This document shows, one piece after another, positions 58,038 through 64,000 of a stretch of 64,000 bases of DNA (position 1 is its first letter; every line of letters starts with the position of its first letter). The stretch lies in the NCBI GenBank assembly GCA_004193205.1, contig RZUM01000001.1, positions 455,085-519,084 on the forward strand, given 5' to 3'. The stretch is from Gordonia sediminis (GTDB taxonomy: Bacteria > Actinomycetota > Actinomycetes > Mycobacteriales > Mycobacteriaceae). The notes beneath the pieces are model-generated. The model was not told where the DNA came from. It saw only the letters and a list, made by a program, of their open reading frames with translations, and did no database searches. The position numbers and the translations under genes are program-made.

Positions 58038-59660
58038 ATGTTGAGCACGATGCAAGACGTCCCGTTGTCGGTGGCACAGTTGCTGCGGCATGGCAGCACC
58101 GTCCACGGTCACGCGGAGGTCGTGACGTGGACCGACGACGGACCCCGACGTCGCAGCTACGCCGAGGTCGGCCGCCGCTGCGCACAGCTCGCGCACGCGC
58201 TGCGCGGCCTGGGTGTCACCGGTGACGAGCGGGTCGCCACGTTCATGTGGAACAACGCCGAGCACATGGAGGCCTACCTCGCGATCCCGTCGATGGGCGC
58301 GGTGCTGCACACGCTCAACATCCGTCTGTTCCCCGAGCAGCTGGTCTTCGTGGCCAACCACGCCGAAGACCACGTCATCATCGTCGACCCCACTCTGCTG
58401 CCGTTGCTGAGCCCGCTGCTTCCGCAGCTGGGCACCGTCAAGCATCTGATCGTCACCGGCGACTCCACCGCCGGCGTCGAGGCCCCCGAGGGAATCACCG
58501 TCCACTCCTACGAAGCGCTGATCGCCGATCAGCCCGTCGAGTTCGACTGGCCGGAGGGCGACGAGCGCAACGCGGCCGCGATGTGCTACACCTCCGGCAC
58601 CACCGGCGACCCGAAAGGTGTTGCCTACTCGCATCGTTCGATCTACCTGCACTCGATGCAGGTGTGCATGACCGACGGCCCCGCGCTCAAGCAGGGTGAC
58701 CGCGCGCTGGCCGTCGTCCCGCAATTCCACGCCATGTCCTGGGGTCTGCCGTATGCCGCATTCATGATCGGTGCGTCGCTGATCATGCCGGACCGGTTCC
58801 TGCAGCCCGAACCGCTGGCCGCGATGATCGCCGCCGAACGGCCCACCTTCTCCGCCGCCGTTCCCACCATCTGGCTGGGTCTGCACCAGTACCTGGAGCA
58901 GCACCCGCAGGACATCTCGTTCATGAAAGACGTCCTCATCGGCGGCTCCGCCGTCCCGCCGTCGCTGATGCACACCTTCCAGGAAGACCACGGCGTGCAG
59001 GTGCTGCACGCGTGGGGCATGACCGAGACCTCACCGCTCGGCTCGGTGGCCCGCCCGCCCGCCGGCACCGAGGGCGAGGAGCGGTGGCGCTACCGCTACA
59101 CCCAGGGTCTGTTCCCGGCGTCGGTACAGGCCCGGATCGTCGACGAGCTCGGTGAGGTCCTCCCCAACGACGGCAAGACCGTCGGCGAACTCGAGGTCCG
59201 CGGCCCGTGGATCACCGGTTCCTACTACGGCGTCGACGCGTCGGACAAGTTCCAGGACGGCTGGCTGCGCACCGGCGACGTCGGCACCATCACCCCCGAC
59301 GGTTACCTCACCCTGACCGACCGCACCAAGGACATCATCAAGTCCGGTGGTGAGTGGATCTCGTCGGTGGACCTGGAGAACGCGGTCATGGGTCACCCGG
59401 ACGTCGTCGAGGCGGCCGTCATCGGCGTGCCGGACGCCAAGTGGGACGAGCGCCCGCTGGTCGCCGTGGTGCTGCGCGAAGGCTCCGACGCCACCCCGGA
59501 CTCGCTGCGAGAGTTCCTGTCCGACAAGGTCGCCAAGTGGCAGCTGCCGGAGAACTGGACGGTGATCAACGCGGTCCCGAAGACAAGTGTCGGCAAGTTC
59601 GACAAGAAGCGGCTGCGGTCGCAGTACAAGGACGGTGACCTCTCGGTCACACGTCTCTGA
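58038..59660 (+). CDS. fadD: Acyl-CoA synthetase (long-chain fatty-acid--CoA ligase family)
   Basis: 540 residues of the adenylate-forming superfamily. The phosphate-binding loop CYTSGTTGDPKGVAYSH (about 183-199) is followed by LHAWGMTETSPLG, the RTGDVG Asp (WLRTGDVGTITPDGY), the hinge LTDRTKDIIKSGGEWIS and catalytic Lys520 in VPKTSVGKFDKK. It activates a carboxylic acid to its AMP ester and then CoA thioester. This length and the KxGKFDKK-type ending match medium/long-chain FadD proteins of actinobacteria (AlkK-like). The gene is monocistronic and is followed within 11 bp by a long palindromic repeat that can act as terminator. Confidence 0.93.
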   Translation: MLSTMQDVPLSVAQLLRHGSTVHGHAEVVTWTDDGPRRRSYAEVGRRCAQLAHALRGLGVTGDERVATFMWNNAEHMEAYLAIPSMGAVLHTLNIRLFPEQLVFVANHAEDHVIIVDPTLLPLLSPLLPQLGTVKHLIVTGDSTAGVEAPEGITVHSYEALIADQPVEFDWPEGDERNAAAMCYTSGTTGDPKGVAYSHRSIYLHSMQVCMTDGPALKQGDRALAVVPQFHAMSWGLPYAAFMIGASLIMPDRFLQPEPLAAMIAAERPTFSAAVPTIWLGLHQYLEQHPQDISFMKDVLIGGSAVPPSLMHTFQEDHGVQVLHAWGMTETSPLGSVARPPAGTEGEERWRYRYTQGLFPASVQARIVDELGEVLPNDGKTVGELEVRGPWITGSYYGVDASDKFQDGWLRTGDVGTITPDGYLTLTDRTKDIIKSGGEWISSVDLENAVMGHPDVVEAAVIGVPDAKWDERPLVAVVLREGSDATPDSLREFLSDKVAKWQLPENWTVINAVPKTSVGKFDKKRLRSQYKDGDLSVTRL

Positions 59661-59670
59661 CCTGACCTGA

Positions 59671-59750
59671 ACGGTTCGTCCCCGGGTGTCGCTATACCCC
59701 CCGCGAGCACGCGGAGGGCAAGGCGATACCCGGGGGACGAACTTGGTTTT
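59671..59750. repeat. Palindromic repeat, copy 1 (after fadD)
   Basis: An element of about 80 bp with outer arms GTTCGTCCCCGGGTGTCG and CGATACCCGGGGGACGAAC and an inner palindrome CCGCGAGCACGCGG. It is nearly identical to 60526-60605, in direct orientation. Lying 11 bp after the fadD stop it can fold into a long hairpin and stop transcription; with its partner it brackets the AbiEi gene. Confidence 0.85.
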
Positions 59751-59794
59751 GTGTCAGGGGGGGTGTCGTGTGGACCAAATACCTTGCCCGTTCA

Positions 59795-59833
59795 GTATGC
59801 ATTTCATAGGCTGAAACCCTACGAAACGCATAC
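59795..59833 (+). promoter_or_regulatory. 16-bp inverted repeat operator upstream of the AbiEi gene
   Basis: Arms GTATGCATTTCATAGG and CCTACGAAACGCATAC pair at 14 of 16 positions around 7 bp. The repeat ends 14 bp before the AbiEi start codon and 4 bp before AGGAG. AbiEi antitoxins are known to repress their own operon through inverted repeats in the promoter, so this is the probable binding site. Confidence 0.65.
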
Positions 59834-59847
59834 TCTCAGGAGCCGCC

Positions 59848-60504
59848 GTGAAGCATGCTCGGCACGGAGCACTCCTGCCACCGGAGCTTGCGCGCAATCA
59901 CCTCGGAGTCATCCGACCACAGGACGCCTCCGAGGTCTACCGCCATCCGCGCCCGGAACTGGCCCGGCTCGCCGAGCGAGGCATGCTGCACCGTGCGGCC
60001 AACGGGTATTACGTCGTCGTGCCGCGTGCCGACGTCGGGGGCTCGTGGCTCCCCGAGCTGGAGCCACTCGCTGCTGGTGTCGCGGCATCCATCTACGGAG
60101 GGGACGGGGCGATCCTCATGGGTGTAAGTGCCGCGCGTGTGTTGGGTGCGGTCCCGCGAGCACTCGCCACGGCGATAGTCGCCGTTCCCCGCCAGCACCG
60201 ACCAATCACGCTCACTGATCGGCCTGCTCAGATTGTCTTCGTTCGCCGAAACCCGGATGTTCTGGATGCCGAGCTAGTCGAAACATCGCTTGGCTCAACA
60301 CTTGCCACGACGCCGGAACAGACCGTACTCGATCTGGCGCACCGTCCTTCGCTCGGCAACGCCGAAGTCGATGTCCCGGCGATGATCTCGGTCCTCTATC
60401 GACGGTGTGATGTCGGACGACTGACGGCCCTCGCGCGCGAGCAGCGACTCAGCTCATCACTTCAGCGTGCGAAGAAGTGGCGGCCCACTCATGAACCGAG
60501 TTGA
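59848..60504 (+). CDS. AbiEi-like type IV antitoxin, without toxin partner
   Basis: 218 residues from a GTG at 59848 behind AGGAG. The N-terminal winged helix is typical of the AbiEi antitoxin domain (LARLAERGMLHRAANGYYVV). The rest carries the AbiEi C-terminal pattern ILMGVSAARVLGAVPRALAT, TLATTPEQTVLDLAHRP and a basic tail (LQRAKKWRP). AbiEi represses the abiE operon and counters the AbiEii nucleotidyltransferase. No AbiEii-like gene follows; the next gene is a convergent sulfatase. It is thus an orphan regulator, with an inverted-repeat operator upstream and a palindromic repeat on each side. Confidence 0.82.
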   Translation: MKHARHGALLPPELARNHLGVIRPQDASEVYRHPRPELARLAERGMLHRAANGYYVVVPRADVGGSWLPELEPLAAGVAASIYGGDGAILMGVSAARVLGAVPRALATAIVAVPRQHRPITLTDRPAQIVFVRRNPDVLDAELVETSLGSTLATTPEQTVLDLAHRPSLGNAEVDVPAMISVLYRRCDVGRLTALAREQRLSSSLQRAKKWRPTHEPS

Positions 60505-60525
60505 GCGGGACTCGGTCGCGCGCCA

Positions 60526-60605
60526 ACGGTTCGTCCCCCGGGTATCGCTTCACTCCCCGCGAGCACGCGGTGGGCGAGACGATACCCGGGGGACGAACTT
60601 GGTTA
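60526..60605. repeat. Palindromic repeat, copy 2 (between AbiEi and sulfatase)
   Basis: Second copy of the 80-bp element at 59671-59750. Here the outer arms GTTCGTCCCCCGGGTATCG and CGATACCCGGGGGACGAAC are exact 19-bp complements, around a loop with CCGCGAGCACGCGG. It lies between the convergent stops of AbiEi (60504) and the sulfatase (60613) and so can end both transcripts. Confidence 0.88.
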
Positions 60606-60612
60606 CCCCGGT

Positions 60613-62190
60613 TTACCCCATGGCCTGTGGCCGCAGTCGAGGCTCACGCGCGGGGGCGAGGTGCTCGTACAGGTCGGCCACCAACGCGTCCCGGATGTCG
60701 CGGACCGCCGGATCGTCCCACCGGTTCTCCCACTGGTACGGGTCGTCGGCGAGGTTGTAGAGCTCCCCTTCGCTGCCGTCGTAGACGATCTGGTCCGGGA
60801 CGTCCTCGGGTGCGATGCCGAAATCGGCGTAGCGGCGGGCGCGGTCGAAGCCGTACTCGAAGTCGTTGGCCTCGTAGGCAGTACAGAGCCACCCGTCCTT
60901 GACGATGGTGCGCAGCCGGAAACCGGTGTCGAGCTGGCTGTCCCACTCGATGATGGCCCGTTCGCGTCCCGACCCGGGTGCGGTGGGCAGCGGTGCACCC
61001 TGCATCCAATCGGCGGGTTCGATACCGGCGATCTGACAGAACAGCGGCGCGAGGTCGACCTGGCTGACCGGTTCGGGAACCACCGCGGGCGCGATGTGGG
61101 CCGACGGCGCCGGTCGCCAGATCATCGGCAGCCGCATCAGCGCGTCGACGTGGTAGGGCCCCTTGAACATCAGGCCCAGTTCACCCTGGAACTCACCGTG
61201 GTCGGTCGTGACGATGACGTCGGTGTCGTCGCCCCAGCCCCGGCCCTCGATGTGCTCGAGCACCCGACCGTACGCCTCGTCGAGGATCTCGTTCTTGGCG
61301 TGGCAGACGGCGTTGATCTCGCGGATCTGATCGTCGGTCAGGTCGGCCGGCACGAAATCCGCAGGCGCCGCATCGATATTGGGCACCGAGCCGTCGTACC
61401 ACGCCTGCCAGTGACGCGGACGGTTCGCGAGGATCTCCTGGATCCGTTCGGCCGAACCGGGATGCCCCGGCGGCAGATCCAGGCCGCGCCAGTCGACCCG
61501 CTTGTGCTCGCTGGCCGGCAGATCCCACGGGTGATGCGGGTCCGGGAAGCTCATCCAACAGAACCAGTCCTCGTCGTCGTCGAGGCTGTCCAGCCACTCG
61601 ATCACCGCGTCGGCGACCCAGTCGGTGTGGTAGTCCTCCCGACGAATCGGATTGAAGCTGACCGCCGGCGCGCCGGTGTCCCCGCCGGGGGCGCTCGAGA
61701 ACGTGCGCAGGAATCCACCGACCTCATCGGGATGGTTCTCGCGCAACCAGGTTCCGTAGTGCGACGCGCCGAACGGACCGTGGCCGGCGAAGCGGACATA
61801 GTCGAACCCGCGGTAGGGTCCGCTCTCGCCGCTGGCGACGATACGGTTCTGCTCGTACTTGAACTCCGGGTCGGCGATCGGCTCGAAGTGGACCTTCCCG
61901 ATCAGCGAGGTCGTGTATCCCGCGTCGGAGAGCCGCTGCGCGACGCTGGGGGCATCGTCAGGAAGCGGCACCCCGTTGGCGATCGCTCCGTGGGTGCGGG
62001 GGTATTGGCCGGTGAGGATGCTCGACCGCGCCGGAGTGCAGACCGTGTTGGCGCAGTATGCCCTTTCGAACCTGATTCCGTTCGCCGCGAGCGCGTCGGT
62101 AACCGGGGTCCGGGCGACCGTGCCGCCGTTGCAGCCGTAGGCGTCATAGCGCTGCTGATCGGTGGTGATGAAGAGAATCTTGCGGCCCAC
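60613..62190 (-). CDS. Type I (formylglycine) sulfatase
   Basis: 525 residues from a GTG at 62190 (VGRKILFITTDQQRYDAYGC), preceded by GGAGCAATT. Asp11 in ITTDQQR is the metal ligand and the signature VCTPARSSILTGQYPRTHG places formylglycine Cys51 in the C-x-P-A-R variant. Further on are WMSFPDPHHPWDLP, a metal site VIVTTDHGEFQG and GLMFKGPYHVD. It hydrolyses a sulfate or phosphonate-type ester, with substrate unknown. No export signal is seen. It is the last gene of an operon behind two Opp/Dpp-type ABC ATPases (62267-64000), suggesting the substrate enters by that transporter. It is clearly different from the sulfatase at 17814. Confidence 0.92.
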   Translation of the reverse strand: MGRKILFITTDQQRYDAYGCNGGTVARTPVTDALAANGIRFERAYCANTVCTPARSSILTGQYPRTHGAIANGVPLPDDAPSVAQRLSDAGYTTSLIGKVHFEPIADPEFKYEQNRIVASGESGPYRGFDYVRFAGHGPFGASHYGTWLRENHPDEVGGFLRTFSSAPGGDTGAPAVSFNPIRREDYHTDWVADAVIEWLDSLDDDEDWFCWMSFPDPHHPWDLPASEHKRVDWRGLDLPPGHPGSAERIQEILANRPRHWQAWYDGSVPNIDAAPADFVPADLTDDQIREINAVCHAKNEILDEAYGRVLEHIEGRGWGDDTDVIVTTDHGEFQGELGLMFKGPYHVDALMRLPMIWRPAPSAHIAPAVVPEPVSQVDLAPLFCQIAGIEPADWMQGAPLPTAPGSGRERAIIEWDSQLDTGFRLRTIVKDGWLCTAYEANDFEYGFDRARRYADFGIAPEDVPDQIVYDGSEGELYNLADDPYQWENRWDDPAVRDIRDALVADLYEHLAPAREPRLRPQAMG

Positions 62191-62266
62191 AATTGCTCCG
62201 TTGACTGTTGAGTGGTTTCGAGTATCTGATGTCAGGACTGCGCGGACATCCGCGACGGCGTGCCGC

Positions 62267-63061
62267 TCAGGAGGCGGCGCGCAGTACCGGAACGGCGGCG
62301 AGTAGCTGTCGTGTGTACGGTTCCTGCACGCCGTCGAGGGTCAGCTCGTCCGAGGTACACGCCTCGACGATCTTGCCCTGTTGCATGACGACTACGCGAT
62401 CGCAGAAGAGCCGGATGACGCCGATGTCGTGACTGATCAGCAGGTAGGTGAGATTCCGCTCGCGACGAAGCTCCAGCAGGAGTTCGAGAATCTGCGCCTG
62501 CACCGACACGTCGAGTGCCGACACGGACTCGTCGAGGACGATCATCTTCGGCGAGACCGCGAGCGCCCGCGCGATGGACGCGCGTTGCCGCTGCCCACCC
62601 GACAGGTTGCCCGGACGCCGGGTCGCGAACGCGTCGCCCAGGCCGACGAGGTCGAGCATCTCGCGGGCCACCTTGCGGGCCTCACGGTCCGACGCTCCGC
62701 GCCAGTTGCGGACCGGCTCGGCCACCGTATCCTCCAGGGTCATCCCCGGATTCAACGATGTGTAGGGGTCCTGGAAGACCAGCTGCAGGCTGCGCCACGC
62801 TTCGCGATCGAACTTGCCGCGCGGATACAGATCCTGGCCGTCGAGCCGAATCGTCCCGCTGTCCGGTCGGACGAGCCCACAGATCGTCCCGGCGAGCGTC
62901 GACTTCCCCGAGCCCGACTCGCCCACGATGCCAACGGATTCGCCCGCTTGCACCTGCAATGACACGTCGTCGACGGCCACGGTGCGCAGCGGCGGCGCCG
63001 GCCACCGCGACGTGCGATAGACCTTGGTCACGCCGGAAACATCCAACAATGGTTCAGTCAT
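62267..63061 (-). CDS. ABC transporter ATP-binding protein, OppF/DppF type
   Basis: 264 residues from the ATG at 63061 (MTEPLLDVSGVTKVYRTSRW); an upstream in-frame extension was rejected. ATPase motifs: Walker A GIVGESGSGKSTLA, Q-loop LVFQDPYTSLNPGM, signature LSGGQRQRASIARAL, Walker B MIVLDESVSALD and the switch LLISHDIGVI. It lacks the C-terminal oligopeptide domain extension found in OppD, fitting the second ATPase of a peptide/nickel/opine-type importer. The gene overlaps oppD by 8 bp and is followed after 76 bp by the sulfatase. Confidence 0.93.
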   Translation of the reverse strand: MTEPLLDVSGVTKVYRTSRWPAPPLRTVAVDDVSLQVQAGESVGIVGESGSGKSTLAGTICGLVRPDSGTIRLDGQDLYPRGKFDREAWRSLQLVFQDPYTSLNPGMTLEDTVAEPVRNWRGASDREARKVAREMLDLVGLGDAFATRRPGNLSGGQRQRASIARALAVSPKMIVLDESVSALDVSVQAQILELLLELRRERNLTYLLISHDIGVIRLFCDRVVVMQQGKIVEACTSDELTLDGVQEPYTRQLLAAVPVLRAAS

Positions 63062-64000
63062 TGATACCACCTCCGAAATTCGCTTGTGCCGCAACCGGAA
63101 TCCGAGCGTTCAGGTCGTCGGGCATGGTCCCGTCACGTCGAATGCACCGCACCTGGCGTCCACCGTCCATCGGGCGCAACGGGATGGGCTGCGCCTCGCA
63201 CTCGGGGAGCCGCAGTGCACAGCGCGGCGCGAACCGGCATCCGGGGCCGGCGTCGGCGAGCGCCAGCACACTGCCGGGCAGGGGCTGCAACCCGCCGAGT
63301 TCCATGGCTCGCTCGGGGATGCAGCGCAACAGTCCTTCGAGATACGGATGCAGCGGGTCGCCGAGCATGGCCTCGGTCGGTCCGGTGTCGACGAGCTGTC
63401 CGGCGTACATGACCATCATCCGGTCGCTGCGTTCGCTCACCACGCCCAGGTCGTGGGAGATGAGCAGCGCGGCCAGACCCATCTCGGTGCGTAGCCGATC
63501 GATGAGGTCCATGACGCTCTTCTGCACCGTGACATCGAGTGCGGTGGTCGGCTCATCCGCGATGAGAACCTGCGGCTCCCGGGCAATCGCGATGCCGATC
63601 ATCGCCCGCTGCCGCATACCGCCGGAGAACTCGAACGGGTACTGCTTCGCGCGTTCGGCGGGGCGGTTCATCTCGACCCGGTCGAGGATCTCCACGGCGC
63701 GGCGCTTGGCGTCTCCGCGGGAGATGCCCCGGTGCCGTATGCGGACCGCCTCGGCGATCTGGTCGCCGATCCGCATCGACGGATTCAGGCTTGTCATCGG
63801 GTTCTGGAAGATGACCGACACGCCGTCGGGGCATGCGGTCGCGGACGTGTCGACGGCTTGACCGCCGATGGTGATCGTGCCCGCGTTCTGCCGAACGCCG
63901 TCGGGGAGCAACCCTGCCAGCGCCGACCCGGTCAGACTCTTTCCCGATCCCGACTCTCCGACGAGCCCGACCATCTCGCCGGCGAACACGTCGAAGGACA
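63054..64000 (-). CDS. ABC transporter ATP-binding protein, OppD/DppD type, partial
   Basis: The last 314 residues of a gene that enters from the right edge. Walker A GLVGESGSGKSLTG, Q-loop VIFQNPMTSLNPSM, signature FSGGMRQRAMIGIAI, Walker B VLIADEPTTALD and LLISHDLGVV are present. The C-terminal oligopeptide (oligo_HPY) domain is visible in YLEGLLRCIP and CRFAPRCALRLPECE with its Cys residues. Together with OppF it powers uptake of peptides or other small polar molecules; permeases and the binding protein should lie just outside the window to the right. Confidence 0.93.
   Translation of the reverse strand, partial: SFDVFAGEMVGLVGESGSGKSLTGSALAGLLPDGVRQNAGTITIGGQAVDTSATACPDGVSVIFQNPMTSLNPSMRIGDQIAEAVRIRHRGISRGDAKRRAVEILDRVEMNRPAERAKQYPFEFSGGMRQRAMIGIAIAREPQVLIADEPTTALDVTVQKSVMDLIDRLRTEMGLAALLISHDLGVVSERSDRMMVMYAGQLVDTGPTEAMLGDPLHPYLEGLLRCIPERAMELGGLQPLPGSVLALADAGPGCRFAPRCALRLPECEAQPIPLRPMDGGRQVRCIRRDGTMPDDLNARIPVAAQANFGGGIND

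Noticed and set aside
57772-58044. Short forward open frame in the fadD upstream region
   Set aside because: No ribosome site, no family motif, and it overlaps the likely promoter and ribosome site of fadD.

Overview
The window is high-GC actinobacterial DNA that looks like Gordonia or a close mycolic-acid relative. The gene content points there: an F420-type luciferase-like oxidoreductase and an F420-reductase-type protein, DUF732 and TY-Chap proteins, PucR-type regulators, MHS transporters and FadD. No rRNA, tRNA, CRISPR array or prophage module was recognised. Gene assignments come from reading translated motifs by eye; no database search was possible.

Layout. (1) 1-8780: a leftward operon of overlapping genes. 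In transcription order it holds a GlcG/HbpS-like protein, a heme-oxygenase-like diiron oxygenase candidate (HDO), a Rieske ferredoxin, a ferredoxin reductase, an aldehyde dehydrogenase, a second Rieske protein and a gamma-glutamyltransferase cut by the window edge. A PucR regulator is divergent and an MFS exporter follows. (2) 9160-16254: a permease, HigA with a decayed higB, an AlbA/Schlafen-type ATP-binding regulator behind a dense array of palindromes, a TY-Chap protein, a pRiA4b ORF-3 protein, a lone MNT nucleotidyltransferase and an F420-reductase-like protein. (3) 16310-16765: gene ghosts (DUF808 end, IS30 end). (4) 16831-29120: a catabolic island with LysR, a formylglycine sulfatase, an MHS transporter, a broken formylglycine-generating enzyme, a GlcD-type oxidase, a lipoate ligase, an Lrp regulator and a complete 2-oxoacid dehydrogenase complex (E1alpha, E1beta, E2, E3). 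(5) 29158-32905: insertion-sequence remains (IS1380, ISL3, IS481), a ComA-like phosphosulfolactate synthase with a divergent LysR, a possible group II intron tail, and a mosaic fragment copied from two loci elsewhere in the window. (6) 32932-43842: DUF4386, a large LuxR/MalT-type regulator, DUF808, several unrecognised proteins, a short LuxR-type protein, a second TY-Chap protein and VapBC. (7) 44115-52779: a SNF2 helicase carrying a minisatellite and a REP-like insertion, then an SdsA-type alkylsulfatase, an MFS transporter and a divergent PucR-like regulator. (8) 52888-64000: CPBP protease, LLM oxidoreductase, SRPBCC, HxlR, secreted proteins, FadD, an orphan AbiEi antitoxin between two copies of a palindromic repeat, and a second formylglycine sulfatase with Opp/Dpp-type ABC ATPases running off the right end.

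How it fits together. Two themes recur. One is sulfate-ester use: two type I sulfatases and one zinc alkylsulfatase, each next to a different kind of transporter, plus a broken sulfatase-maturation gene and a ComA homologue. The other is genome decay: antitoxins without toxins, ghosts of local genes and broken insertion sequences. The best candidate for an undescribed system is the HDO operon at 619-5500. Its HDO keeps the complete metal-ligand pattern of CADD-type enzymes and sits beside what looks like its own electron-transfer chain and an aldehyde dehydrogenase. I infer an oxidative catabolic pathway, perhaps for an amine or a gamma-glutamyl conjugate; the substrate cannot be read from sequence.
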